A stretch of DNA of 64,000 bases from Candidatus Bathyarchaeota archaeon (GCA_029882535.1 JAOUKM010000001.1:1-64000); one strand, 5' to 3'. Positions 41,432 to 51,488 are shown, numbered from the stretch's first letter. Program-made: numbers and translations. Notes: a model not told the origin generated them from the sequence alone.

Positions 41432-42328
41432 TCAGAGTCCATAGATTTGATCTGGAGCTAAAATGTTAGGAAATCTGTTTCTTAGCCTCAAACGAGTGGA
41501 ATAGCATAAGTGGCATTCGTCAATGTAGCCTTCTTCGTGTTCAATACCGTATTCTCTAACAAGTTCAGCTGGTCCTCCTTTTAGAATTGGCGCACATATC
41601 GGATGTTTCTCTGGATTAAAATTGGCGAATAATTCCGACAGCGGAGTTTGCTTCATATTTCCTATCGTAATGCCTTGACAGATGTGAACATAGCTAAAAG
41701 GGTCGATGTGGACTCGGCTTTGGTTAGAAAAGTCTTCGTCTAAGCATTTGTCAAATTCGGTCCAAGGCTTGGTAGGCAGTACTTCAACGAGTTTTTCCAC
41801 CGCGCGACCTTTAAACAAAACTCTACCTTCGACAACGGGCTTGCCCTTCCACTTAATTTCCTTCATGTATTTTTTTGGGTCTTCGATAGTAATCTTGCTA
41901 ACAGGTAAGCCAAGGTCTTCTGCTGCTTCGTAAGCGTATTTGGTAAGGTTCTCCTCAGTCTCGCCATAATGGTAAGCGTCATCACTTATAGACAAGTCAG
42001 AAATGCCAATCTGAGAAATTGGGGTAAGCCATTCTTTCGCATCTTCGACAGATGTGGCCCAGTAAGCGTTCGTAACTATTCCCCTTTTAAAACCGAAGTC
42101 TTTAGCTGCGCGCAGGCCCCAAAGCATGGTTTGATAGTAGAGGAAGGGTTCACCACCCTCAAAGTATATCCACTTAATATGTCCAACACGTTTTGCTTCA
42201 TTGAGAATTTGGCGTATGTCTGATATTTTCATTACGCCTTCTGCGTCGGGGCGGCTGTAAACGAAACAATGGTCGCATTCGAAGTTGCATTTGTAGGTTT
42301 GAAGAAGATGCAACCCTGTTATTGTCAT
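41432..42328 (-). CDS. radical SAM protein with SPASM-like C-terminus
   Basis: A 298-residue radical SAM enzyme. TYKCNFECDHCFVYS gives the CxxxCxxC [4Fe-4S] motif (Cys14, Cys18, Cys21), and YFEGGEPFL is the SAM-binding GGE motif. C-terminal cysteines (KCLDEDF, HICQGITIGN, DECHLCYSTR) suggest at least one auxiliary cluster, as in SPASM proteins that modify peptides. No obvious precursor peptide gene is next to it. The substrate is unknown. Confidence 0.83.
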   Translation of the reverse strand: MTITGLHLLQTYKCNFECDHCFVYSRPDAEGVMKISDIRQILNEAKRVGHIKWIYFEGGEPFLYYQTMLWGLRAAKDFGFKRGIVTNAYWATSVEDAKEWLTPISQIGISDLSISDDAYHYGETEENLTKYAYEAAEDLGLPVSKITIEDPKKYMKEIKWKGKPVVEGRVLFKGRAVEKLVEVLPTKPWTEFDKCLDEDFSNQSRVHIDPFSYVHICQGITIGNMKQTPLSELFANFNPEKHPICAPILKGGPAELVREYGIEHEEGYIDECHLCYSTRLRLRNRFPNILAPDQIYGL

Positions 42329-42508
42329 AATTTACTGTTAGAAACTTGCAGCATTTAGCCTTTTTTACAACGGTAAAATGAGGGTGCTCGATGAGTTTTT
42401 CACTGCTTTGATTAAAAAGCTATAGGTTTTTATACATTAAATTAGACAAGTTTTTTGAAAGAATAAGCTCTATATATGAGGTGACAGCAACTTGATGAGG
42501 GGACTGTA

Positions 42509-43201
42509 TTGGGCTTTGAAGAGCTATTACTATACATAATACCTTTAACCGCAACACCTATCGCAGTCTTCATCGTCCTCTACGTTACAAGGTTTAGAAA
42601 AAAGAAAGAGGAAGAAAATTTGCAGCCTTCTCCAAAGCTAGAAGCCACGGAAAGTTGGCGCTACAGAGCCCAACGAAGTATCTCTTTGGATAACGCAAAA
42701 GGGGCAAGGGATGAGCTGAGAACCATTAGTTTAGAAAGAGAAATTCTAAGCGATGCCATACGTCGCCTCTACGAAGCCCACGCAGAAGGAAAGATAACTG
42801 AAGAAGAACGTGAACAATTGGCTAAAAGATACAAGTCGAGAATGATGACAGTTAAAGAAGCCATAGCAGAGAACGAGTCAATTGTGGCACTTCACGAATT
42901 GGAAGCAATGCAGGAAGATTTAATCAAGCTATTTGATGAACGATTCGACGAATTAAACACTAAAATTGAAACTTTACGTTCACAAGTTGGACTTGGAACA
43001 GAGGAAACAATCGTTCCCACCCCAATACCACAAATCGAAGCAGAACCACTTGAAAATGCGCTTGCAAGAAAGGCGAAAAAGAAAACCTCACGAAAGCTTC
43101 GGAAATCCCGCAAAACAGTTGCGGAAGAAAGAATAGAGAAAATTCGGGCAGAGGTGGAAAAGGTTTTAGACAGGCTTGAGCAGATGGAGGTCGAGACTTA
43201 G
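42509..43201 (+). CDS. membrane-anchored coiled-coil protein
   Basis: A 230-residue protein. An N-terminal transmembrane helix (LLLYIIPLTATPIAVFIVLY) is followed by a basic stop-transfer (RFRKKK). Two long helical stretches follow (about 48-150, rich in Glu/Arg/Lys) and a basic linker (KKKTSRKLRKSRK). The C-terminus is amphipathic. No family recognised. TTG 42509 follows GAGGGG. TATA-like TTTTTATACATT lies at 42427-42438. Its stop is 3 bases before rpiA, so they are co-transcribed. Confidence 0.62.
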   Translation: MGFEELLLYIIPLTATPIAVFIVLYVTRFRKKKEEENLQPSPKLEATESWRYRAQRSISLDNAKGARDELRTISLEREILSDAIRRLYEAHAEGKITEEEREQLAKRYKSRMMTVKEAIAENESIVALHELEAMQEDLIKLFDERFDELNTKIETLRSQVGLGTEETIVPTPIPQIEAEPLENALARKAKKKTSRKLRKSRKTVAEERIEKIRAEVEKVLDRLEQMEVET

Positions 43202-43203
43202 GC

Positions 43204-43893
43204 TTGGATTGGCGGGACAACGCCAAAAAGATGGCGGCTGTAAATGCAGTTGAACACGTTAAGGAGGGTTTTATTGTAGGCTTAGGAAGCGGGACAACAG
43301 TTGCTTACGCTTTTCAAGAGCTTGGCAAGAGAATACGTCAGAAGAAATTGCGGATTTACGGCGTTCCAACATCTTATCAAGCTTTCCTACTGGCTGTGCA
43401 ACATAGCATCCCCATAACAACACTGAACGAACATCCCCAACTCGACGTAGCAATAGATGGTGCAGACCAAGTGGACGAAGAGCTTAACATGATAAAAGGC
43501 ATGGGTGGGGCGCTAACTCGAGAAAAAATAGTGGCGTCTGCGTCAAAAATGAACGTTATCATAGTAGATGAGACAAAGTTGACAAAGAAGTTAGGCGTTA
43601 ATCAACCCGTTCCAGTTGAAGTTTTACCCTTCGCCTTGTCCACCGTAACAGCAAAATTACACATGTTGGGTAGCAAGCCCATATTACGTGAGGCAGAAAA
43701 GAAACTTGGCCCTGTAGTCACGGATAACGGAAACTTCATCCTTGACGTGCACTTCGGACCAATTGACAGCCCAAAAGAGCTAAATCGAAAGCTAAAGGTT
43801 ATCCCAGGAATAGTTGAAACCGGATTATTCGTGGACATAGCAAGCATTGTCTACATTGGCGGGAAAGAAGCTGTTCGGAAACTAGAAAAGTAG
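43204..43893 (+). CDS. rpiA: ribose-5-phosphate isomerase A
   Basis: A 229-residue enzyme interconverting ribose-5-phosphate and ribulose-5-phosphate. Motifs: GLGSGTTVAYAF (phosphate loop), DVAIDGADQVDEEL (catalytic region with Asp), KGMGGALTREKIV (catalytic Glu and Lys) and VEVLPFA. The length is typical. TTG start at 43204. It supplies ribose for nucleotides and connects to the R15P isomerase/ribose metabolism. Second gene behind the coiled-coil gene. Confidence 0.95.
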   Translation: MDWRDNAKKMAAVNAVEHVKEGFIVGLGSGTTVAYAFQELGKRIRQKKLRIYGVPTSYQAFLLAVQHSIPITTLNEHPQLDVAIDGADQVDEELNMIKGMGGALTREKIVASASKMNVIIVDETKLTKKLGVNQPVPVEVLPFALSTVTAKLHMLGSKPILREAEKKLGPVVTDNGNFILDVHFGPIDSPKELNRKLKVIPGIVETGLFVDIASIVYIGGKEAVRKLEK

Positions 43894-43911
43894 CTATTGG
43901 GCTGCAAAGTT

Positions 43912-44127
43912 TTATTGTTCTTTTGAGAGCAAAGTTTCTGCAACCTCTTTGGCTTTCGTCCCTGTAAAAGGATTCTTAACAATCTCGTTCAGATAATCTT
44001 TCCACGAAATGTCTAACGCTTTTATCCAAGTTTCAAATTGCTCCATCAAGTTTTGATGTGCCTTGTCGTGGAGAGCGCAATGGTCCTTATTAACGGCTTC
44101 TTTGCCGCAAATTTTGCATTTCAACAC
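43912..44127 (-). CDS. small zinc-finger protein
   Basis: A 71-residue protein. MLKCKICGKEAVNKDHCALHDKAH carries a CxxC...C-x2-H-type metal site (quoted here as KCKICGK and HCALHDKAH). It is followed by a helical domain (ETWIKALDISWKDYLNEIV). It overlaps the 3' end of topA by 38 bases in another frame, so it is co-transcribed with it. Unknown role, perhaps DNA binding. Confidence 0.65.
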   Translation of the reverse strand: MLKCKICGKEAVNKDHCALHDKAHQNLMEQFETWIKALDISWKDYLNEIVKNPFTGTKAKEVAETLLSKEQ

Positions 44128-46237
44128 GTTTCTTCCTCTCTTCTTTTCTGGGACAAACAGGATTTAGGCACAATCTCCAAGACCTTCGTCCTCTCATAAA
44201 GACTATAACCGTTGGCCAATCACAGACGCTACAAGTTCTTCCCGTTGGTTTCACTGTGCCACGTTGAGGGAGGGGAGAAGAGGTTTTGCAGCTGCCTTTG
44301 AAGTAGTTGGTGCATCCGACGAAACGTTTGCCAGTTTTACGGGAGCGGAGGATTACGAGTTTGCCCGTTTCACACGTTGGGCAGTCGCCAACTATACGCT
44401 CTTGCGGCTTTGACTGTCTAACAGCTTCACTTAGAACTTGACCTATCGTCTCCTCTCGGCTTTCAAGTTCTTCCAACACTAGTTTCAAACGATTAATAGC
44501 TTCTGCAAGGACGTTTTCTCGTTTTTCTTCATTGTCTTGGATGCGTTGCATTTTTTCTTCAAGTTCTCGTGTTAGCTTGACTGAAACTATTGTGGGAGCG
44601 TGTTTTTGGAGGGTTTCTGTGACACCTTTGCCTAGTTCTGTTACTCTGATGCTTTCTTGTGTAATATATTTTCTATTGTAAAGTGTTTGAATTATGTCTG
44701 CTCTTGTGGCTTTGGTGCCAATTCCCTCTGTTTCCATCTTTTTGAGAAGACTGTTGGGGTTATAGCGGGGCGGCGGCTTAGTGAATTTGTCTTCACAAAT
44801 TACATTTTTTACTTTGACCTTTTCGTCTTCTTCAACATCTGGAAGTAAGACTTCATCAAAGCGAACGTATGGCTTGTAGAAGCGTATCCATCCTTCCTTG
44901 AGAACTTTGCGGCCAGACAAGAAAAAGCGGTAGTCATTCAAGTCAATCTCAACCTTCACGCTTTGTTTTGTAGCAGGTTCGCCGAACACCGCCATAAAGC
45001 GTCTCACAATCAAGTCCCAAAGTTTCCGTTCAGAAACAGCTAGTCTGCGTTCTGGCAGATTGCCCGTTGGGTAGACGGCTGGGTGTGCAGAGTCTTCTTT
45101 TTTGCCTTCTTTAGGCCTCAGTCTTTCAAGTCTAAGTAGTTCTGAAGCTAGTTTACTATAAGTTGATTTTCTGTGCAACCCAGTAAGAATGGATTTGTAG
45201 TTGATTGTAGGTGGTAGTTTTTGGCTGCTTGTTCTTGGATAGGAAATTAACGCGCCTAGGTAAAGGCGTTCAGCTAGGTTGGTTGTTCGTCTCGGATTGT
45301 AGCCGAAGAGGCGATAGGCTTCGTTTTGCAGTGTGCCTAAGTCAAAGGGAACTGGAGGGTTTTGTCTAAATGTTTTTTCTTCAATTCTCGCTATTTCACC
45401 TGTCCTTCCCTTGCAAGCTCCAACTATTTCATCTGCTTCTGCTTTGTTCTCTATCGTTTTCTTTTCGTATCCTGCTTCGTAAAGCTTACCTTGCACTTCA
45501 ACTTGGGCTTTGACGATCCAATAGGGTGTGGGAACAAAGCAGGCGATGGAATCCTCTCTTAAGACTAAAAACCGCAAAGCTGGACCTTGCACTCTGCCTG
45601 TGCTTAGAGTTGCGTATCTGCCGCTTGCTCGTTTAAACGCTGAAGTCAGTGCTCTTGAAAGGTTTATGCCATAAAGCCAGTCTACTTCGTGCCTAGCTTT
45701 CCCGGCTTCTATGAGACTGAAATCAAGTGCTGGCAAAGGATGGTTGTAGGCTTGTTCTAGCTCGGTTTTTGTCAGCGTGGAATATTTCATTCGTTTAGCA
45801 ACATCTGCCTTGCCACAAGCATAGTTGAGGATGCTGTAGCCGATGAGGCTGCCTTCGATGTCATAGTCGCAAGCATCTATAAACACGTCGGCATTCAAAG
45901 CCAGATTGGAAATGGTTTCAATCCACACCTTGGTTCGTTGAGCGCCTTTCTCAACCAAGTATCGAGGAGCCCATTCAAACTTGAAAATCGGATAGTGAGA
46001 TCTTCCGCCTTTTCCTTTGGCAACGGTGTAAAGATGCCCAAGGGCTGAAACAACAACAATCGTCTTATCTCTCTCAGCAACGAAATACGGAACGCCTTTT
46101 TCTTTATGCACCTTCGGCTTGCTCTTCTTGTCCAGAGCTTTGGCAATACGTTCAGCAGCAGTCGGTTTTTCAGCGACGATCAAAGTATACTTTCCCATAA
46201 AGGCGCCCTCAAGACTTGCAAATTTCACCCTTTTCAT
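44090..46237 (-). CDS. topA: DNA topoisomerase IA
   Basis: Type IA topoisomerase of 702-715 residues that relaxes negative supercoils. TOPRIM: LIVAEKPTAAERIAKAL and DACDYDIEGSLIGY (DxD acidic pair). Catalytic Tyr in ALISYPRTSSQKLP. SLIEAGKARHEVDWLYGINLSRAL and STGRVQGPALRFLV are family hallmarks. The C-terminus has zinc-ribbon repeats (CPTCETGKLVILRSRK with CTNYFKGSC, then CSVCDW...CLNPVCP). ATG 46237 or ATG 46198 (MGKYTLIV) may be the start; the latter fits family N-termini. It overlaps a small zinc-finger gene downstream. Confidence 0.93.
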   Translation of the reverse strand: MKRVKFASLEGAFMGKYTLIVAEKPTAAERIAKALDKKSKPKVHKEKGVPYFVAERDKTIVVVSALGHLYTVAKGKGGRSHYPIFKFEWAPRYLVEKGAQRTKVWIETISNLALNADVFIDACDYDIEGSLIGYSILNYACGKADVAKRMKYSTLTKTELEQAYNHPLPALDFSLIEAGKARHEVDWLYGINLSRALTSAFKRASGRYATLSTGRVQGPALRFLVLREDSIACFVPTPYWIVKAQVEVQGKLYEAGYEKKTIENKAEADEIVGACKGRTGEIARIEEKTFRQNPPVPFDLGTLQNEAYRLFGYNPRRTTNLAERLYLGALISYPRTSSQKLPPTINYKSILTGLHRKSTYSKLASELLRLERLRPKEGKKEDSAHPAVYPTGNLPERRLAVSERKLWDLIVRRFMAVFGEPATKQSVKVEIDLNDYRFFLSGRKVLKEGWIRFYKPYVRFDEVLLPDVEEDEKVKVKNVICEDKFTKPPPRYNPNSLLKKMETEGIGTKATRADIIQTLYNRKYITQESIRVTELGKGVTETLQKHAPTIVSVKLTRELEEKMQRIQDNEEKRENVLAEAINRLKLVLEELESREETIGQVLSEAVRQSKPQERIVGDCPTCETGKLVILRSRKTGKRFVGCTNYFKGSCKTSSPLPQRGTVKPTGRTCSVCDWPTVIVFMRGRRSWRLCLNPVCPRKEERKKRVEMQNLRQRSR

Positions 46238-46307
46238 TTACTTTACTCTTTCGCCAAAAGATAACAAAAAGCCAAACGGTTATTGCAACAAAAATAATTA
46301 CGAAATG

Positions 46308-47639
46308 CTAATTATATTTCGAATATGTTTGGCCTCTATAAAAAGAACTCAGTTTTTTCCGAACTATTGCTAGTAGTGTTGCCACGACTAAAATTGGCAG
46401 GATGTTGTTCCATGGAAACTCTGGTATAACGGGTACTTTTTGAATAACCTCATCGAATGTTGACCCAGAAACATCTTTAGCATAGAGGTTAAGCGTTCCG
46501 TTAGTGAAAATATCTACTAATACGAAGTGATGTATACTTGAAGAGTAATCGGTCCACCAATTTGATCCGTTAGAGTATAAAGGTGCTCCCCAGCCGCCGG
46601 AAATTATGTACATTGTTCCTTTAGAGTAAGTGTCTTGTGGGGAAGTTTTGGATGCTGTATAGTTAATTGGCTTTGAACGTTCGTAATTATGGTCATGCCC
46701 TGCAAAAACAATATCAACATGATATTTGTCGAATAGAGGACACCAGTATTCTTGACCTTCAGTCCAGGAATCGTGCTTGCCAGAAGAGAACGGTGGTTGA
46801 TGAAATAGGACAAACTTCCAAGCATAGTTTCCATGAGATGCTAGGTCATTTTCTAACCAGTCAAGTTGTGCACTTGATGGGTCAGCCTCACTGTTTAGGA
46901 CGGTTATATGCACATATTTTCCCCAATTGAGTGAGTACCACTGCTCGTTACCAGGCAGAGCAAACTGTTCATAATAATTGGTGGCGTTCTGTTCGTGATT
47001 TCCGAGACATGGTATGATGGGTATAGTCAAACTGTTGCTTCCAATCCAATATGAATGTAAACCTTCGAAAAAACTGTCCCACATGGTTTGGTTGTAGCCA
47101 GAAGTCACGAGGTCTCCGCTAAATAGCACAAAACTTGGATTAAACTTGCTCATACCCCTAGATATGTTGTCACGTTGTGACCAGTTGGTTCTGGAATCCC
47201 CACCGACTACAAACCTTAGGTGGGAAGAGTGGATTGGCGCTGTTCGGAAACTTCGTTCATCGCTGTATCCCCCTTTTTCTCCTCCGCAAACGAAATAATA
47301 TGTTGAATTCGGTTTCAAACCTGACAGTTCCACGTCATGTATGCCGCCTGAAGCCCCGGGATATGTGTGATTTGTTCCTATAACCGAATATCGGTAAAGT
47401 GAAGGGGCACTATTCCGCGAAACGTTGTCATAAGCGACTGTGTTCCCCGAGTCTGAATCTCTAGTTTGCCAAGTTACGGTTATCGTGCTAGACATGTTGT
47501 TGTATTGCCAAGTCAAATGTATATGGATCGGCAAGTCTAGCTTTTCAGCAATACTTTCCTCGCAGAACAAAGGCGCAAATACTACAAATGCAGCTAGTAT
47601 CAAGCCAATTGTTAGACGAAAGCTTTCCCCTTTAATCAT
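46308..47639 (-). CDS. secreted purple-acid-phosphatase-like metallophosphoesterase with PEF-type anchor
   Basis: A 443-residue cell-surface enzyme. The signal/anchor helix (FRLTIGLILAAFVVFAPLF) is near the start. A fibronectin-like N-domain (ITVTWQTRD, GLKPNSTYYFVCGG) comes next. The catalytic motifs follow in order: GGDSR, FSGDLVTSGY, CLGNHEQN, VLFHQPPF, FAGHDHNYER (two-metal ligands). The C-terminal VIPEFPW, a membrane helix (ILPILVVATLLAIV) and RKK form a PEF-CTERM-like anchor. Many NxS/T sites. ATG 47639 (MIKGESF) is preferred over the longer frame from 47738. Confidence 0.87.
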   Translation of the reverse strand: MIKGESFRLTIGLILAAFVVFAPLFCEESIAEKLDLPIHIHLTWQYNNMSSTITVTWQTRDSDSGNTVAYDNVSRNSAPSLYRYSVIGTNHTYPGASGGIHDVELSGLKPNSTYYFVCGGEKGGYSDERSFRTAPIHSSHLRFVVGGDSRTNWSQRDNISRGMSKFNPSFVLFSGDLVTSGYNQTMWDSFFEGLHSYWIGSNSLTIPIIPCLGNHEQNATNYYEQFALPGNEQWYSLNWGKYVHITVLNSEADPSSAQLDWLENDLASHGNYAWKFVLFHQPPFSSGKHDSWTEGQEYWCPLFDKYHVDIVFAGHDHNYERSKPINYTASKTSPQDTYSKGTMYIISGGWGAPLYSNGSNWWTDYSSSIHHFVLVDIFTNGTLNLYAKDVSGSTFDEVIQKVPVIPEFPWNNILPILVVATLLAIVRKKLSSFYRGQTYSKYN

Positions 47640-47892
47640 GTTCATCCACATGCATGTGTTATTAAATACTAACAGATTAGTAGCTATGAAAGATTTAACT
47701 TTCGATAAAAAAGGAAAAGGCCCAATCCTTCTAGTCATATCCGGAGCTTATTAGCTACCTGTTTGGAAATAAATAAAACCTAGGAGAGCTTAGAAGAGGC
47801 GCACACACTCCTAAATCTCATTAAGGCTTATGAGAAGACATAAATAGTTTGCCCCATCTGTTCATTCTGGACCAACACAAGGGATAATATTT

Positions 47893-48057
47893 ATGCCTCA
47901 AAAAGTTTTTTGTCAAAAATGCGGTTATACTTTATATGAAGGCCCAGAATTGAAACCACCGGACGAAATTATACACAAATACAACGGAAAATGCCCAAAA
48001 TGCGACAGGAAACTGTCTTTCATACCCATAGATGTTGAAGTTAAACCAGCAAAATAG
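47893..48057 (+). CDS. zinc-ribbon miniprotein (54 aa)
   Basis: A 54-residue ORF from ATG 47893 to TAG 48055-48057. VFCQKCGYTLYEG and GKCPKCDRKLSF give a CxxC...CxxC ribbon. It lies 22 bases before the GcvT-family gene on the same strand, so probably the first gene of that transcript; a TATA-like CATAAATAG lies near 47838. It may act in translation or metal handling. The function is unknown. Confidence 0.6.
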   Translation: MPQKVFCQKCGYTLYEGPELKPPDEIIHKYNGKCPKCDRKLSFIPIDVEVKPAK

Positions 48058-48078
48058 GAAATTGAAAGGTGTCATCAC

Positions 48079-49215
48079 TTGAGCAAGCAAGGAAAAAAGA
48101 CTCACCTCTACAATTTTCACGCCCGAAACGGCAAAATAATCTCCTTTACAGAATTTGAAATGCCAGTCTGGTACAAAGGCATAATTCCAGAACATCTAGC
48201 TGTAAGAAACAGCGTCGGCATTTTTGACGTAACTCACATGGGAAGGGTAATAATAACTGGAAAAGACACGGAAGAATTCCTCAACTACGTAACAACAAAT
48301 AATGTATCCAAGCTAGAACCGTTAAGTGCCCACTACTCAACCATGTGCAATGAAAAAGGCGGAATAAAAGACGACTTTGTCATCTCACGACAAGCAAAAG
48401 ACAAGTTCTTTATGGTATATAACGCCGCCAACAGGGACAAAAACTACCAATGGCTAACAAAACAAGCAAACCAGTTCAACGTGAAAATAGAAGATGTGTC
48501 AGACAACATAGCCATGTTCGCAGTTCAAGGACCAAAAGCCCAAGAAACACTGCAGAAAATCTCCACAGGAGACTTGGACGAAATTAAACGATTCAAATGC
48601 GGATGGACAAAACTTTCAGGTCTTGAGACTTTCATGTCAAGAACAGGCTACACAGGCGAAGACGGATTCGAAGTATTCATCTGGGACACCCCTGTTTCAA
48701 ACCCGGAAAAAGCAGTTAAAGCATGGAACGCCGTTCTTGAAGCAGGGAAAGAATTCAATATCGAGCCCTGCGGCTTGGGCGCTAGAGACACTTTGAGGCT
48801 AGAAGCGGGCTTGTGCCTCTATGGCAACGACATAGACGAAAACACCACACCCCTAGAGGCAAGAATAAGTTTCGTGGTGAAGCTGAAGAAAGAAAATTTC
48901 GTAGGCAAAGAAGCATTGCTCAAGCAAAAAGCTGAAGGAATAAAGAAAAAGCGCATCGGTCTAAAAATGCTTGAAGCAGGAATTCTACGCTCCAAACATG
49001 AAGTCTTCAAAGATGGAAAGAAAATAGGCTACGTAACAAGCGGAACCTTCTCGCCACTACTAAAATACGGCATTGCTATGGTCTACGTTCAAACAGAGCA
49101 TGCAATTGAAGGAGAAAAAGTTGACGTAAAGATTAGAAATAAACAAAGAAAAGCTGAAATTGTCAAACCACCATTCTATGACACCAATCAATACGGTTAC
49201 GCGAGAAAACAATGA
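48079..49215 (+). CDS. gcvT: aminomethyltransferase, glycine cleavage T protein family
   Basis: A 378-residue tetrahydrofolate/tetrahydropterin-binding protein. Motifs are FEMPVWYKGIIPEHLAVR, GIFDVTHMGRV, YSTMCNEKGGIKDDFVIS (catalytic Asp region), RTGYTGEDGFEVF and GARDTLRLEAGLCLYGND. These match GcvT, which releases ammonia and passes methylene to the pterin. GcvP and GcvH are not in the window, so glycine cleavage, linked to tdh-kbl glycine, is inferred. TTG start at 48079 after GAAAGG. Confidence 0.9.
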   Translation: MSKQGKKTHLYNFHARNGKIISFTEFEMPVWYKGIIPEHLAVRNSVGIFDVTHMGRVIITGKDTEEFLNYVTTNNVSKLEPLSAHYSTMCNEKGGIKDDFVISRQAKDKFFMVYNAANRDKNYQWLTKQANQFNVKIEDVSDNIAMFAVQGPKAQETLQKISTGDLDEIKRFKCGWTKLSGLETFMSRTGYTGEDGFEVFIWDTPVSNPEKAVKAWNAVLEAGKEFNIEPCGLGARDTLRLEAGLCLYGNDIDENTTPLEARISFVVKLKKENFVGKEALLKQKAEGIKKKRIGLKMLEAGILRSKHEVFKDGKKIGYVTSGTFSPLLKYGIAMVYVQTEHAIEGEKVDVKIRNKQRKAEIVKPPFYDTNQYGYARKQ

Positions 49216-49269
49216 TGCTAAATTATTTCCGAAAACCGCAAGGGAAATAAAAGAGTTCTATCAACTTGT

Positions 49270-51477
49270 TTGAGCAAAAGGGAGACGTTGCCATTGGACC
49301 TTAGAAGCTTAATAACACGGCAAAAAATTGTGGATGCCCTGCATGGTCTATCAAACTTAAGAATCCCTGTTTCTCGCTCTACACTACTTACAATTTCAGC
49401 ATTAACGCTTATTTTCTTTATCGCCTTCTCCATAAGACTGTTCCCTATCCGCTGGGGACTCGAGCTCTCAGAATTCGACCCATACTTTCAATATCAATTT
49501 ACAGAAAAAATAGTAAAAGACGGATACTTCGACTGGTTGACGTGGACAACACGAGAATCTAACCGATGGTATCCTCTTGAAGTATCAATAGGACGCGCAG
49601 CTTTCCCAGGCCTTCCCCTAACCGCCGCAACCTTATACAACATACTCTCCATCTTAGGCGTGCCTATATCACTCTATCATTTTTGCATAATATTCCCAGC
49701 AATTTTCGGAGCGTTGGCGTGTTTGATGGCCTATTTCTTGGGAAACGATATCGGAGGCAAAACTGTAGGCCTTCTCTCTGCCTTCTTCCTCGCATTAAAT
49801 GCGTCCCACATCACAAGAACCGCCGCAGGCTTCTTCGATGATGAAACAGTTGGGATAGGGGCTATCCTCCTCTTTACCTTCTTGTTTCTCAGAGCCTTAG
49901 ACAAGGAACGCTCCCGAAAACACTCCATAATCTACGCGGTCACCGCTGGTTTGACGCTCGGCTACATAACCGCCTCATGGGGAGCGGCACTTTACCCAAT
50001 CGCGATGGCAACTCTCTTCGTTTTTGTCTTAATTTTAATCAAACGTTACTCACGCCGGCTACTTATTTCATACAGCCTAACATTCGGTCTCGGTTTGTTC
50101 CTAGCCATCAACATCCCCAAAAACTCCACTACATACCTTACGACAATGGCAGTCCTGCCGGTGCTAGGTGTCTTCGGTTTGCTATGCCTCAATGAAATAC
50201 TAAGCGCCACAAGAACCCAAAAAAGAAAAATCATCTTAACAGTGATTTTCTTTGCAACATTAATAGGGGGATTCCTAGCTCTATCGTATTTTGGATATAT
50301 GGGTTCGATTGCGGGAAAATTTATTCGCGTGGTTGACCCGCTGCAGAGGGAAGCATCAGAAATATACCAGTCGGTTCAAGAGCACAGACTCACCGCTTGG
50401 GGCTCCATATACTATGACTACGGTATAGGTGTCCTATTTTTCGCATTAGGCTTATTTTTTGCAATAAGAGACCTTACAAATCGGAACCTTTTCATCATAA
50501 TTTTTGGTATAACAACATTGTACTTTGCTTCTTCCATGGTCCGATTAACCATATTGCTAGCACCTGCATTCACCATCTTAATGGCAATTGGAATAGTAAA
50601 CTTGTTGAGACCCTTCATGGCCATAATGAAAAGGACGCCAAAACTACCGTCAGGAAAGAGATACATTACTGGACGTGTTGGAAAAGAATTCAGCGGATCA
50701 GTTCTCATCCTTATGTTCTTACTTTTAACTGTGACCTATGCCTTTCCTATGCGTGGAGGAGAAGTAAGTGTGTATAGTCATGCATACTCGCCATCTACAA
50801 TACTTGCTGCAAGCGTTCCAATAAAGCCGGGAGAACCAATAGAAGAGTGGACTAAGATGCTCAGTTGGATGCAATTTAACCTTCCAGAAAAAGCAATTAT
50901 TTGCAGTTGGTGGGACTATGGGTATTGGATTTCGGTGAAGGGAAATCGAACTTCTCTTGCAGACAACGCCACTTTCAATTCTACACACATAGGATTAATA
51001 GGTGAAGTATTCATGTCTAACGAAACTCAAGCCATAAAAATCCTGAAAGAACAGTTCAACGGTCCAGATGGCCCCCCGACACATATCCTTGTCTTCACAA
51101 CATTCAACAGCTTAGGCGGCGACCAAGGCTACGGAGACGAAGGAAAATGGAGATGGATGGCTAGAATCGCCAACCAAACTGTAGCATCTGGATTTTACCA
51201 TGAGTGGGGAGACCAAGGGCAGAATAATACGTTTGGGTATATCACGGAAAATCAGTGGGTGTGGAATGCCCAAGGAAAGAACACAACCGTTTACAAGTTG
51301 ATGCAAGCTGGAAAACATCACATAGTCTCTTCTGTAGAATTGCCTCAGCTAAAATACTTTAAAGTCGCCTACTTCTCACCTGGAAACCCCGTAGCATCCC
51401 TTGGAACGTATGAAGACCAAACGATCTATCTTCACGCGTTAGTTTGTCTTTATGAAATTAACTACCCCACCGCTTGA
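49270..51477 (+). CDS. aglB: archaeal oligosaccharyltransferase AglB (Stt3)
   Basis: A 735-residue GT-C membrane enzyme that transfers lipid-linked glycan to Asn in NxS/T sequons. About 12-13 helices occupy residues 30-490. First-loop SEFDPYFQYQ contains the metal-binding Asp (DxD-type site), and FFDDETVGIGAI is the second acidic motif. The C-terminal globular domain has the signature SWWDYGYWI. TTG start at 49270 (alternatively TTG 49291). It heads a cluster of overlapping glycan genes. Secreted proteins at 23968 and 46308 are plausible clients. Confidence 0.94.
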   Translation: MSKRETLPLDLRSLITRQKIVDALHGLSNLRIPVSRSTLLTISALTLIFFIAFSIRLFPIRWGLELSEFDPYFQYQFTEKIVKDGYFDWLTWTTRESNRWYPLEVSIGRAAFPGLPLTAATLYNILSILGVPISLYHFCIIFPAIFGALACLMAYFLGNDIGGKTVGLLSAFFLALNASHITRTAAGFFDDETVGIGAILLFTFLFLRALDKERSRKHSIIYAVTAGLTLGYITASWGAALYPIAMATLFVFVLILIKRYSRRLLISYSLTFGLGLFLAINIPKNSTTYLTTMAVLPVLGVFGLLCLNEILSATRTQKRKIILTVIFFATLIGGFLALSYFGYMGSIAGKFIRVVDPLQREASEIYQSVQEHRLTAWGSIYYDYGIGVLFFALGLFFAIRDLTNRNLFIIIFGITTLYFASSMVRLTILLAPAFTILMAIGIVNLLRPFMAIMKRTPKLPSGKRYITGRVGKEFSGSVLILMFLLLTVTYAFPMRGGEVSVYSHAYSPSTILAASVPIKPGEPIEEWTKMLSWMQFNLPEKAIICSWWDYGYWISVKGNRTSLADNATFNSTHIGLIGEVFMSNETQAIKILKEQFNGPDGPPTHILVFTTFNSLGGDQGYGDEGKWRWMARIANQTVASGFYHEWGDQGQNNTFGYITENQWVWNAQGKNTTVYKLMQAGKHHIVSSVELPQLKYFKVAYFSPGNPVASLGTYEDQTIYLHALVCLYEINYPTA

Positions 51478-51488
51478 AGGAGAAGAAC

